A stretch of 13,531 nucleotides of DNA from Betaproteobacteria bacterium (GCA_028292065.1 JAQGNC010000486.1:1-13531), one strand, 5' to 3'; counted from the first letter of the stretch, positions 1-7,875 are shown. The notes: generated from the sequence alone by a model not told the origin. Translations and numbers: made by a program.

Positions 1-1531
1 CGTTGAGGTGCTCGTAGAGATACGGAATCGGGTCCGAGTTGCGGAAGCTCAGATCGACGAGCTCGATCGTTGCGGCCGCGGCTGTGTGACGCGCGGGAAG
101 TATCGAATACGGCTCCGCGGGCGCGTCCATGATGTCGCCGAGGCGCTTGACCGCGATCGCCGCCTGCTGGAATTCCTGCCACAGCCCGACCAGCCGCAGC
201 ATCGGCTGGGAGACCCTGCCGGCGAACATCTGGTAGGCCACGAGCATCCCGATAGTGAAACCGGTGTTCTGCATCACCAGCCACGCGCCGACACACAGGA
301 TCGAGAAGGTGAGCAACTGTTCGAGGCCGTTCGCCGCGACGCTGTAGGTATTGCTCAACTGGCGGCTGCTGAAGCTCGCATCGAGGTACGCGGCGAGATT
401 GGCCGAGTACCGGCTGCGCAGTTGCGGCTCCATCTGCAGGGATTTCACGGTCTCCATCGCCGCGACGTACTCGGTCAGGAACGCGGTATTGCGCGCGCCG
501 AGCAGGAACTGCCGGTTGAGCCGCGCGCGGATTCCCGGCACGACCGCGACGCTCATCGCAACGATCACCGCGAGGACGCCGAGCGTGATCAGCGAGAGCA
601 GCCAGCTGTAGTAGAACATGATCGCGAGAAAGATGAAGAGGAACGGCAGGTCGAGCACCAGCGACACCGCCGCACCGCTGACGAACTCGCGGATCGTTTC
701 GACGCCGTGCAGCCGTGCGACGAGCACACCCGTGGCGCGATGCTCGAAATAGCGCATCGGCAGCTCGAAGAGATGCGCGAACGCGCGCGCGCCGAGAACC
801 GCATCGACGCGGTTGCCGGTGTGCAGCACCAGGTACTGGCGCACCCAGCTCATCAAGGCGTTGAACACGAGGAAGATCGACAGCGCGATCGCGATCACCA
901 GCAGCGTGTTGAGCGTCTGGTGGACCACGACTTTGTCGATGACGACCTGGGTGCACAGCGGCGCCGCCAGCGCCACGAGCTGTATCGCGAACGACGCGAG
1001 CATGACGTCGCGCCAGATCGACTTGTGCCTGAGGAGCTCGGGGACGAACCACGAGAAGCCGAAGGCGGGCGGCGCGACCTGCGCCGTGTCGTCTTCGGTC
1101 GCCGGCGGCGTCTGCGCCCCGCACAGAAGCACCACGCCGGAATACTCCGAGCCGAAGTCCGCAAGGCTGCGCGTGGTCGGTGTGGCGCTTGTTTCGCAGA
1201 GATAAAGGACGCTCAATGCGTCACACTCGAGCACGACCGCGAGCCGGCTCGCGGACGCGCTGATCGAGCGCTCCTGACCGGCCTCGGCCGGAGCAGGCTC
1301 GAGTATCGCGAGGAACGGCACCGGCATCGCGTGGAGCTGCGCGATCGCGACCGCGCGCAGGCCCGCTTTCAGGTGCAATGCGGTGGCGGCCTCCTCGAGA
1401 GAGGCCGGGCCGTAAGGCGGTGCGAACTGCTGGAGCAGGAGATCGGGCGCAAACGGCCGCCGGTGCAGCTGGCATATCGCCGCCAGGCCCCAGACGAAGG
1501 TTCCAGTCGCGAAAACCGCGCCGTTGCTCAT
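1..1531 (-). CDS. Type I secretion ABC transporter, HlyB/RtxB-like permease-ATPase (partial, C-terminus off window)
   Basis: This is the inner-membrane exporter of a type I secretion system, which would work with a membrane-fusion protein and an outer-membrane channel to export an unfolded substrate, typically an RTX-type protein. The 510 visible residues show a C39-like N-terminal domain (about 1-140). The position where peptidase C39 has its catalytic Cys reads GTFVWGLAA, so it should be a non-cleaving docking domain as in HlyB. The motif GFSWFVPELLRHKSIWRDV (158-176) matches the HlyB linker FTWFIPAIIKYRKIF. Exporter membrane segments follow (about 177-440, including QVVIDKVVVHQ and the LDLPFLFIFLAIMFYYSWLL stretch), then the usual WQEFQQA..AVKRLGDIMDAPAEP. 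The nucleotide-binding domain starts at about 488 (IELVDLSFRN) and leaves the window before Walker A. The ATG at 1531 is the only in-frame start upstream of the conserved domain; a GGGGGAGGG purine run abuts it, closer than ideal. The substrate gene is not visible. Confidence 0.9.
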   Translation of the reverse strand, partial: MSNGAVFATGTFVWGLAAICQLHRRPFAPDLLLQQFAPPYGPASLEEAATALHLKAGLRAVAIAQLHAMPVPFLAILEPAPAEAGQERSISASASRLAVVLECDALSVLYLCETSATPTTRSLADFGSEYSGVVLLCGAQTPPATEDDTAQVAPPAFGFSWFVPELLRHKSIWRDVMLASFAIQLVALAAPLCTQVVIDKVVVHQTLNTLLVIAIALSIFLVFNALMSWVRQYLVLHTGNRVDAVLGARAFAHLFELPMRYFEHRATGVLVARLHGVETIREFVSGAAVSLVLDLPFLFIFLAIMFYYSWLLSLITLGVLAVIVAMSVAVVPGIRARLNRQFLLGARNTAFLTEYVAAMETVKSLQMEPQLRSRYSANLAAYLDASFSSRQLSNTYSVAANGLEQLLTFSILCVGAWLVMQNTGFTIGMLVAYQMFAGRVSQPMLRLVGLWQEFQQAAIAVKRLGDIMDAPAEPYSILPARHTAAAATIELVDLSFRNSDPIPYLYEHLN

Positions 1532-1547
1532 CCCTCCCCCACCAGGC

Positions 1548-1571
1548 GGCGCTCGCCGGGTGGCGAGCGGC
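1548..1571 (-). promoter_or_regulatory. Stem-loop in the 5' leader of the secretion ABC gene
   Basis: On the minus strand CGCTCGCC, loop ACCC, GGCGAGCG gives a perfect 8-bp GC-rich stem (1562-1569 with 1550-1557). It ends 18 nt before the ATG at 1531, directly upstream of the GGGGGAGGG ribosome-binding purines. It could modulate translation of the transporter, or be an accident of high GC content. There is no U-run, so it is not a terminator. Confidence 0.3.
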
Positions 1572-1627
1572 GCCGCTATACGCGGGCGCGCTTTATCGTT
1601 CGGGGTTGTCGCGGGCCGGGACGGGAG

Positions 1628-1656
1628 ATGTTATGGGCCGGGTTTGAAATTGGCAA
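1628..1656 (-). promoter_or_regulatory. Candidate sigma-70 promoter for the secretion ABC gene
   Basis: Reading the minus strand, TTGCCA (1651-1656) is followed after 17 nt by TAACAT (1628-1633), five and four matches to the consensus hexamers. It lies in the most AT-rich patch of the gap between the CRP-like gene and the transporter and would give a leader of about 90 nt. The rest of the gap (1657-1846) is very GC-rich, with a 14-bp GCCGCC/GGCGGC palindrome at 1814-1827. I see no gene or U-run terminator in it. Confidence 0.35.
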
Positions 1657-1846
1657 ACCGAAAATTGCTTGCGGCTCCCGCGGCGGAATGCGGTGCGGCG
1701 GCCGCGTGTATGGCGCGGCGCGGGTGCAGCGCGCGTGCCGGATCAGCTTGCCGCGCGCGAACGGCGTCGACCTGCACACTGCCGGCGTGGAGATCTGCGA
1801 AAGGGGAAGCGCAGCCGCCGCGGCGGCGCGGATGACGCGCTGCGGG

Positions 1847-2527
1847 CTAGCGGACGGCGCCGCGCTGGTCCATCGACGCGCGGTCGAGAACGATGATCTT
1901 GCGCTTGTCGCGGCGAATGAGGCCGCTGTCGCGCATGTCCTTCAACACCCGGCTCACCATCTCGCGCGAGGCGCCGACCATGCGCGCCATCTCCTCGGAC
2001 CCGGTATCGACGATCCACTGGTCCCCGCTTTCGTGCGCGACGTCCATGATGAGGCGAGCGACGCGCCCGTGCACGTCCATCAGCGCGAGGCTCGCGATCT
2101 TGCGATCGGCTTCGCGCAGGCGGCTGACGACGCTTTTGAGGATCAGCATCGCCGCGTCGAAGTTGTCCTTCAGGCACGCCATGAACGCCGGTTTCGAGAT
2201 GTACAGCACCTCGCAAGGCTCGAGCGCTTCGACGCTCGCGGAGCGCGGTTTTTCGTCGATCAGGCTCATCTCGCCGAAGAACTCGCTGGCGCCTATCGTG
2301 GTGAGCGTGACTTCGCGCCCTTCGCCGTCGTCGATGACGATCTTGGCGCGGCCCGAGAGGATGATGTACAGCGCATCCGAGCGCTCGCCGGCGCGCAGCA
2401 TGAACGAATGCCTCGGGTAGCTCCTGTGCTGAATCGCCGGAAACAGAGCGGCGAGCTGATGGTCGGAGAACAGCGCAAAAAGCGGGACCGTCTTCAGTAT
2501 GCTTGGATTGACCGCGAGGTTCGTCAT
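1847..2527 (-). CDS. CRP/FNR-family transcriptional regulator
   Basis: A 226-residue DNA-binding regulator of the CRP/FNR superfamily. The N-terminal cyclic-nucleotide-binding beta-roll spans about 15-125. Its phosphate-binding cassette reads FGEMSL (84-89) followed by RS at 95-96, retaining the Glu, Arg and Ser positions that contact cAMP in E. coli CRP. A dimerisation helix covers about 125-150. The winged helix-turn-helix is at about 150-215 with recognition helix SREMVSRVL (187-195), keeping the Arg, Glu and Arg that CRP uses to read TGTGA half-sites. There are only two Cys residues and no FNR-type N-terminal Cys cluster, so an oxygen-sensing [4Fe-4S] role is unlikely. The ligand could be cAMP, or c-di-GMP as in the Clp branch; the sequence does not decide. 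The ATG at 2527 has GGGGAG 12 nt upstream, a slightly long spacing. The gene lies 113 nt after a c-di-GMP enzyme gene and 315 nt before a secretion ABC gene. Confidence 0.9.
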   Translation of the reverse strand: MTNLAVNPSILKTVPLFALFSDHQLAALFPAIQHRSYPRHSFMLRAGERSDALYIILSGRAKIVIDDGEGREVTLTTIGASEFFGEMSLIDEKPRSASVEALEPCEVLYISKPAFMACLKDNFDAAMLILKSVVSRLREADRKIASLALMDVHGRVARLIMDVAHESGDQWIVDTGSEEMARMVGASREMVSRVLKDMRDSGLIRRDKRKIIVLDRASMDQRGAVR

Positions 2528-2560
2528 GCTTTATTCGGGCTCCCCGGAATATTGCAATGA

Positions 2561-2588
2561 AGTATTACACACATCCCGGCGATGTCAA
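2561..2588 (-). promoter_or_regulatory. Candidate promoter of the CRP/FNR-family gene
   Basis: On the minus strand a perfect TTGACA (2583-2588) is followed after 16 nt by AATACT (2561-2566), preceded by an extended -10 TGT. Transcription would begin near 2554, at a short ATTGCAAT palindrome (2551-2558), leaving a leader of about 27 nt. This suggests the regulator is transcribed separately from the upstream c-di-GMP gene. No intrinsic terminator is visible between them. Confidence 0.45.
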
Positions 2589-2640
2589 ATCGGGCGGGCT
2601 TTCGGCAGTTGCGCGGCGGCGGGTGCACCGGCCGGGGTAT

Positions 2641-5600
2641 TTATCCTGCGCCGCCGGTGCGCACGCCCGCTTCGGGCGGTTGGCTGCGCCGAACCACTCT
2701 GCGGATCGCTTCGCGCAGCAGGCCGTCGTCGCGGCCTTTGACATAGTACTTGTGCACTGCCCCCTGGTTGATCGCCGCGGCCATGGTCGCCGCGTCGTTG
2801 ACTCCGCTCAACATGATGCGCACGACCTCCGGGTGCGAGCGTTTGACCCGGCTCAGGAACTCCACACCCGACATCTCGGGCATGCGCTGGTCCGAAACCA
2901 CCACGACCACGTTGTGCGAAACCAGCACGTCGAGCGCGTCCTTGATCGTGGTGGCGATCAGCACCTGGTAGCCGTCGCGCTGCAGCAGCTGCTGCACGAG
3001 GATGAGATCGTTCAGCTCGTCGTCGAGCACGAGCACCGCCGGCGCCTGGCCCGCGCTCGCGTGCGCGCTGCGAACGTAGAGCGGCGCGTTTTTCGCCAGC
3101 AGCGAAGTCGAGGTCGCGCCCGGCAGCGGCCTGGCGAACAGATAACCCTGCGCCTGATCGCAACGGTTCGCGATCAGGAAAGCCAGCTGCTCGTCGGTCT
3201 CGACCCCTTCGGCGACCACTTCCAGGCTCAGGCTGTGCGCGAGGGCGATGATCGTGCGCGCGATCATCGCGTCGTCGGGATCGCCCGGGATGTCCCTGAC
3301 GAAAGACCGGTCGATTTTCAGGGTGTCGAAAGGAAAACGCTTCAGGTACGCCAGACTCGAGTATCCCGTACCGAAATCGTCGATCGCGAGCGTCACGCCG
3401 ATCGCCTTCAACTCCGCGAGCGCGATCTGCGCCTCCTCGGGGTTTTCCATCAGGGAGCTTTCGGTGATTTCCACCTCCAGGAGCGTGGGCTCGATCGCGT
3501 AGCGTGCAAGCATCGTCGCTACGACTCCGGAGAAGCCGGCGTGGCGAAGCTGGCGTGCGGACAGGTTGATCGCGACCGGCACCGGCGCGAGACCCGCCGT
3601 GCGCCACGCGTCGATCTGCCGGCACGCCGCGGCGACGACCCACTCGCCGACCGGCGTGATGAGCCCGGTCTCCTCGAGCAGCGGGATGAAGTCGGCGGGC
3701 GACACGAGGGCTTCGCCGAGCGGCTGCCAGCGTAGCAGCGCCTCGAAACCGCAGATGCGGCCCGACTCGAGCTGGATTTTGGGCTGGAAGTACAGCACGA
3801 ACTCGTCGCGATCCAGCGCGCCGCGCAGCCGCGATTCGAGCTGCATGCGCGCGACCGCGCGAGCGTTCATCTCGGCGGTGTAGAACTGGTAGTTGTCCCG
3901 GCCCCTGCTCTTCGCGTTGTACATCGCGGCGTCGGCGTTGCGCATGAGCACGTCGGCGGTGGAGGCGTCGCCGGGATAGAGGGTGATGCCGATGCTCGCG
4001 GACACCACCACCTCGATGCCGGCGACCTGGAAAGGGTTTTTCAGGCGCTGGAGTATTTTCGCCGCGACGAGTCCCGCGTCATCCGCGTCGGCGAGGCGCG
4101 CGAGCACCACCGCGAATTCGTCCCCGCTCAGACGGCTCACCGTGTCCTCGCCGCGCACGCACTCGAGGAGCCGCTCTGCGACCTGCCGCAGCAGGCCGTC
4201 GCCGGTGCTGTGTCCCATCGTGTCGTTGACCGTCTTGAAGCGGTCCAGGTCGATGAACACGACCCCGACGATCCAGTGGTGCCGCGCCGCCTGCACGAGG
4301 CCATGGGTGAGCCGCTCGTAGAACACGCCGCGGTTGGGCAGGTTCGTGAGCTGGTCGTAATGCGCGAGATGCGCGAGACGCTCCTGCGCCTCGCGCGCCT
4401 GCGTGATGTCAGAGGCGATGCCGGCGATGCGGGTCACGCGGCCTTGCGCATCGCGTATGGGAAACGCCCGGTCGTTGACCCACCGCAGCGTGCCGTCGGT
4501 GTGAACGATGCGGTACTCGATGTCGTAGGTGCCGCGCGGGGCGGCATCGCGGCGCGTCTTCAGCACCCACTCGCGGTCTTCGTCGTGTATCGCCGCGATC
4601 CACGCGGCGTAGCGCTGCTGGGCGGCGTGTGCGTCGCGTCCGGTCAGGGTGGTGCACGCCGGGCTGAGATACAGTGCCTGCTCGAGCGTGGGGTCGGCCA
4701 GCCAGAACATCTGCGGTATGTTTTCAGCGAGCTGCCGGAAACGCGCCTCGCTGTCCTGCAGCGCCGACAGCGCGCGGCCGTGCTCGGCCTCGAGATTCAT
4801 CCGGTCGAGCGCATACGAAAGCTCGTCGACCATCTCGCGCAGGAGCTGCCCGATGTCCTCGTCGAAATAGCCGCGTACCGAGGCATTGAGGTTGAACACC
4901 GCGATGACCCTTCCCGCGCTGACCAGCGGGAGCGCCGCGATCGAGCGTATGCCGTGGCGCTGGTAGTGGTCGCGCCACGGCGCCGACTGCGGATCGTCGA
5001 GGATGTCGTTGCAGATGACGATCCGCGCTTCGCGCATGGCGCGCCCGCTCGCCCCGCGCCCTTCGGGAACGTCTTCGCGAATCGAGACCGGCGGAAAGTC
5101 AGGGGGCTGCGCCTCGACATGCGCCTCGAGCGCGAGGGTGCCGCTCCGCGGATCGAGCACGCCGACCCATGGCATGACGAACCCGCCATGCTCGCGCGCG
5201 ATGCGGCAGATCCCCTGGAACAGGCCGTGGCTGTCGGAGGTGCGCACGATGAGCGCGCTGGTATGGCTGAGCGTGCGGTACAGGCGGTTGAGCCGCAGGA
5301 TGCGCGACTCGGCGCGCTTGCGCTCGCTGATGTCGCGCAGAAAACCGGTGAACAGAGGCGGTTCGGTGTCGGTGACCCGCTGCATCATCAGCTCGACCGG
5401 CACGGTGGTACCGTCTCCGCGCAGCGCGATCGTCTCTATGCGGCGGTTGAGCATCGACTCCTGCTCGCTCGTCAGCAGGCGCCTGATGCTCATCTCGTGG
5501 CGCCTGCGCAGGTGCCTCGGCACGAGCACGTCCGCGAGGGTGCGGCCGATCACCTCTTCCCGCGCGTACCTGAACACCTGCTCGGCCATCGGATTGAATT

Positions 5601-6117
5601 CGATGATGGCCCCCCGGGCGTCGGTCGTGACGATGCATTCGAGCGCCGACTCGAGGGTGCGCCGGAAACGCAGGTCGCGCAGGCGCTGCGCTTCCTCGGC
5701 GTTTCTGCGCTGCGTGACGTTCTCGACGAAATGGATGAGATAAGGATCGCCGAGCGCATCGGTCGCCACCGTCGCCGTATGCTGCGTCCACACACTGCGC
5801 CCATCGCGCTGCCGGTACGGCGCGCGGCGGGAGTGCGAGCTGATCTCCCCGGACAGGAGCCGCTGCACAGGAGTGCCGGAATCGGCCTCGTCGGCGCCCG
5901 CAGACGGCTGAAGCGCGTCCGCCAAGTCCATCAGCAGAAGATCGGCACGCTCGAACCCGAGCATGATGCAGAACGCGGGGTTTACGTCGAGTATCGCGCC
6001 GTCGATCGCGGTGTGGACGATGCCGATCGCTGCCTGGTGAAAAGTCGCGCGGTAGCGGGCTTCGTCGTCGCGATATTCGATGACCGGACCCTCGACTGGC
6101 CGACGGTCGTCACTCAT
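2641..6117 (-). CDS. PAS-PAS-GAF-PAS-GGDEF-EAL-receiver cyclic-di-GMP signalling protein
   Basis: A 1158-residue cytoplasmic sensor and c-di-GMP turnover enzyme with no membrane segment. In order: PAS (about 18-135), PAS (about 148-265), GAF (about 275-440), PAS (about 455-575), GGDEF (585-745), EAL (760-1000) and a C-terminal receiver (1025-1145). The cyclase signature reads SGDEF (664-668) instead of GGDEF, with an RGED inhibitory-site motif (655-658) five residues before it. The EAL domain looks intact: EALLRW (792-797), N851, E883/E886, DDFGTG (913-918), K934, E970 and Q990. Phosphodiesterase activity is therefore well supported and cyclase activity uncertain. The receiver keeps the acidic pair D1032/D1033 and phospho-acceptor D1076 in SDQRMPEMSG. 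A receiver at the C-terminus, after EAL, is uncommon; phosphorylation by a histidine kinase encoded elsewhere may tune activity. The start ATG at 6117 has only a weak GGA ribosome-binding sequence. Confidence 0.95.
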   Translation of the reverse strand: MSDDRRPVEGPVIEYRDDEARYRATFHQAAIGIVHTAIDGAILDVNPAFCIMLGFERADLLLMDLADALQPSAGADEADSGTPVQRLLSGEISSHSRRAPYRQRDGRSVWTQHTATVATDALGDPYLIHFVENVTQRRNAEEAQRLRDLRFRRTLESALECIVTTDARGAIIEFNPMAEQVFRYAREEVIGRTLADVLVPRHLRRRHEMSIRRLLTSEQESMLNRRIETIALRGDGTTVPVELMMQRVTDTEPPLFTGFLRDISERKRAESRILRLNRLYRTLSHTSALIVRTSDSHGLFQGICRIAREHGGFVMPWVGVLDPRSGTLALEAHVEAQPPDFPPVSIREDVPEGRGASGRAMREARIVICNDILDDPQSAPWRDHYQRHGIRSIAALPLVSAGRVIAVFNLNASVRGYFDEDIGQLLREMVDELSYALDRMNLEAEHGRALSALQDSEARFRQLAENIPQMFWLADPTLEQALYLSPACTTLTGRDAHAAQQRYAAWIAAIHDEDREWVLKTRRDAAPRGTYDIEYRIVHTDGTLRWVNDRAFPIRDAQGRVTRIAGIASDITQAREAQERLAHLAHYDQLTNLPNRGVFYERLTHGLVQAARHHWIVGVVFIDLDRFKTVNDTMGHSTGDGLLRQVAERLLECVRGEDTVSRLSGDEFAVVLARLADADDAGLVAAKILQRLKNPFQVAGIEVVVSASIGITLYPGDASTADVLMRNADAAMYNAKSRGRDNYQFYTAEMNARAVARMQLESRLRGALDRDEFVLYFQPKIQLESGRICGFEALLRWQPLGEALVSPADFIPLLEETGLITPVGEWVVAAACRQIDAWRTAGLAPVPVAINLSARQLRHAGFSGVVATMLARYAIEPTLLEVEITESSLMENPEEAQIALAELKAIGVTLAIDDFGTGYSSLAYLKRFPFDTLKIDRSFVRDIPGDPDDAMIARTIIALAHSLSLEVVAEGVETDEQLAFLIANRCDQAQGYLFARPLPGATSTSLLAKNAPLYVRSAHASAGQAPAVLVLDDELNDLILVQQLLQRDGYQVLIATTIKDALDVLVSHNVVVVVSDQRMPEMSGVEFLSRVKRSHPEVVRIMLSGVNDAATMAAAINQGAVHKYYVKGRDDGLLREAIRRVVRRSQPPEAGVRTGGAG

Positions 6118-6184
6118 TCCGGGACATGCGCGGGCAGGAACGAGTTCCCGCCCGGAAACTACTCGGGGTGCTCAACGGTGTGTG

Positions 6185-6199
6185 TCAGGGAAAACCTGA
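6185..6199. repeat. Short inverted repeat between dnaB and the c-di-GMP gene
   Basis: TCAGG-GAAAA-CCTGA is a perfect 5-bp inverted repeat with a 5-nt spacer. It lies about 70 nt before the c-di-GMP gene start and beside an AT-rich patch with -10-like words (TATGAT and TATAAC on the minus strand, about 6210-6230) but no convincing -35 box. It could be a small operator; it is short enough to be chance. Confidence 0.2.
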
Positions 6200-6304
6200 T
6201 TCGAACGAAGTTATACACGGGGATCATACTCCGGACGCGCGCGGCGCGACCGGCATCGGTGCCGCTTTCGGATATGAGAACAGCGCGACGACAGCGCGCC
6301 GAGG

Positions 6305-7699
6305 TCAGAAGCGGTCGCGCTGGACCGCGTTCTCGAATCGGGTAAATTTACCGATGAAAGTCAGATCGATCTTGCCCACGGGGCCGTTACGCTGCTTGGC
6401 GATGATCAGCTCGGCGAGGCCCTTGGTTTCGGGCGACGGGTTGTACACCTCGTCGCGATAGATGAACATGATGACGTCGGCGTCCTGCTCGATCGCGCCC
6501 GACTCGCGCAGGTCCGACATCATCGGACGCTTGTCCGTTCGCGCGTCGACGCTGCGGTTGAGCTGCGACAGCGCGACTACCGGGACTTTCAGCTCCTTCG
6601 CGAGGCTTTTGAGCGAGCGCGAGATCTCGGCGATCTCGGTCGCCCGGTTCTCGCCGCTGCTGTTGCTCGTTCCCGACATGAGCTGGAGATAGTCGATGAC
6701 GATGAGGCTCAGGCCTCCGCACTGGCGGTGCAGGCGCCGCGCCCTCGAGCGCAACTCGAGCACGTTCAGGCCGGCGGTGTCGTCGATGTACATCTGAGTG
6801 TCGTTCAGCTTGCCCACCGCTTCGACGAGCTTGCTCCAGTCGTCCTCCTTGAACGTGCCGGTGCGCAGCTCGTGCTGGTCGACGCGGCCGACCGAGCCGA
6901 TCATGCGCATGGCGAGCTGGGGGCCCGACATCTCCATGCTGAACACCGCGACCGCTTTCTTGTCGACGAGCGCGACGTGCTCGGCCATGTTCATGACAAT
7001 CGTGGTCTTGCCCATCGAGGGGCGGCCCGCGACGATGATGAGCTCGCCCGCCTGCATCCCCGAAGTCATGCGGTCGAGATCGACGAAACCGGTCGCGGTG
7101 CCGATCACGTCGTTCTTGTTTTCCCGGCTGTACAGCATGTCGATGCGCTCGACCGTCTCGGTCAGGATCGGGTCGATCTTGATGAAGCCCTGGCGCGCTT
7201 TGGAACGCGCTTCTGCGATCTGGAAGATCTTCGCTTCGGCCTCGTCGATCAGCAGGCTCGCGTCCTTGCCCAGCGGCGCGTATGCCGATTCGGCGATCTC
7301 GGTTCCGATCGACGCGAGATTGCGCATGATGGAGCGCTCCCGCACGATTTCGGCGTAGCGGCGGATGTTGGCGGCGCTCGGCGTATTGAGCGCGAGCGAG
7401 CCGATGTACGACTGCCCGCCGACTTCGGCAAGCTTGGCGGAGAGCTCGAGGCTCTCCGCGACGGTGAGCGCGTCGGCCGGTTTGTTCTGCTCGATGAGCT
7501 GGGCGATGTGCCTGAAGATGACGCGGTGGTCGGTGCGGTAGAAGTCCGCTTCGCCGACGACGTCGCCGATCTTGTCCCACGCCGCGTTGTCGAGCAGCAG
7601 ACCGCCGAGCACCGACTGCTCGGCTTCGATCGACTGGGGGGGCACGCGCGCCGCGTCGAGCTGGGCATCGCGGACGATCGAAGTTACAGCCTGTGCCAT
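6305..7699 (-). CDS. dnaB: Replicative DNA helicase DnaB
   Basis: The hexameric 5'-to-3' helicase that unwinds the replication fork and recruits primase. The 464-residue length is normal (E. coli 471). The N-terminal domain (about 20-120, beginning PPQSIEAEQSVLGGLLLDN) binds primase and stabilises the ring. The RecA-like motor (about 195-460) shows Walker A GRPSMGKT (225-232), catalytic Glu in FSMEMS (E256), Walker B LIVIDYLQL (D336) and the C-terminal KQRNGPVG motif. No intein interrupts the Walker A or H4 regions where DnaB inteins usually sit. The ATG at 7699 lacks an obvious Shine-Dalgarno, but the conserved N-terminus begins close behind it and no better start exists. It follows rplI by 404 nt including a terminator, so it probably has its own promoter, which I could not pin down. 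The order rplI-dnaB is typical of proteobacteria. Confidence 0.98.
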   Translation of the reverse strand: MAQAVTSIVRDAQLDAARVPPQSIEAEQSVLGGLLLDNAAWDKIGDVVGEADFYRTDHRVIFRHIAQLIEQNKPADALTVAESLELSAKLAEVGGQSYIGSLALNTPSAANIRRYAEIVRERSIMRNLASIGTEIAESAYAPLGKDASLLIDEAEAKIFQIAEARSKARQGFIKIDPILTETVERIDMLYSRENKNDVIGTATGFVDLDRMTSGMQAGELIIVAGRPSMGKTTIVMNMAEHVALVDKKAVAVFSMEMSGPQLAMRMIGSVGRVDQHELRTGTFKEDDWSKLVEAVGKLNDTQMYIDDTAGLNVLELRSRARRLHRQCGGLSLIVIDYLQLMSGTSNSSGENRATEIAEISRSLKSLAKELKVPVVALSQLNRSVDARTDKRPMMSDLRESGAIEQDADVIMFIYRDEVYNPSPETKGLAELIIAKQRNGPVGKIDLTFIGKFTRFENAVQRDRF

Positions 7700-7803
7700 G
7701 GTCTAGCGGTTATCGTTATGGTGTGACGGTGCAAAAGCGGAGAAGCCCACGGCAGTGACGCTGACGCGCCGCACGGTTGCATCGGAAATACGTCGACCAG
7801 TTT

Positions 7804-7875
7804 ACCCCGATGAGTACCCCGATGAGTACGCCGATGAGTACGTTGATGCGGACGCCGATGAGTACGCCGGCGAAT
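7804..7875. repeat. Six-unit 12-bp tandem repeat upstream of dnaB
   Basis: Six consecutive 12-bp units occupy 7804-7875. Units 1 and 2 are ACCCCGATGAGT, units 3 and 5 are ACGCCGATGAGT, and units 4 (ACGTTGATGCGG) and 6 (ACGCCGGCGAAT) are diverged. The array ends 105 nt upstream of the dnaB start, between it and the rplI terminator. A 12-bp period would keep any open frame open, but neither strand has a gene here: the minus frame would read a GVLI repeat and the plus frame a PDEY repeat, and the plus frame runs through the terminator. The rest of the 404-nt gap (7700-7803 and 7876-7993) shows nothing I can name. Confidence 0.85.

Noticed and set aside
1576..1779. A 67-codon minus-strand frame in the gap between the CRP-like gene and the exporter
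   Set aside because: It covers the candidate exporter promoter, has no ribosome-binding site that I can see, and has the composition of random GC-rich DNA.
8..2560. An 850-codon open frame on the plus strand, and comparable plus-strand frames at 4210-6345 and 9974-12985
   Set aside because: They lie antisense to well-identified genes (exporter, CRP-like, c-di-GMP protein, rlmB, rnr), have Arg/His/Asp-rich shadow composition and no recognisable domain. High third-position GC in the real genes removes stop codons from the opposite frame.
6240..6290. A GGCAC...GC pattern resembling a sigma-54 promoter before the c-di-GMP gene
   Set aside because: The -12 element TTGC is missing and the -24 element begins CGGCAC, so the match is only the GC-rich part.
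6600..7100. Possible intein in DnaB
   Set aside because: The Walker A, Walker B and C-terminal motifs are contiguous and the protein is of ordinary length, so there is no insertion.
7804..7863. GATGAG words in the repeat resembling the CUGAUGA core of hammerhead ribozymes
   Set aside because: The core reads CCGATGAG, the required GAAA partner and flanking stems are missing, and the word simply recurs with the tandem unit.
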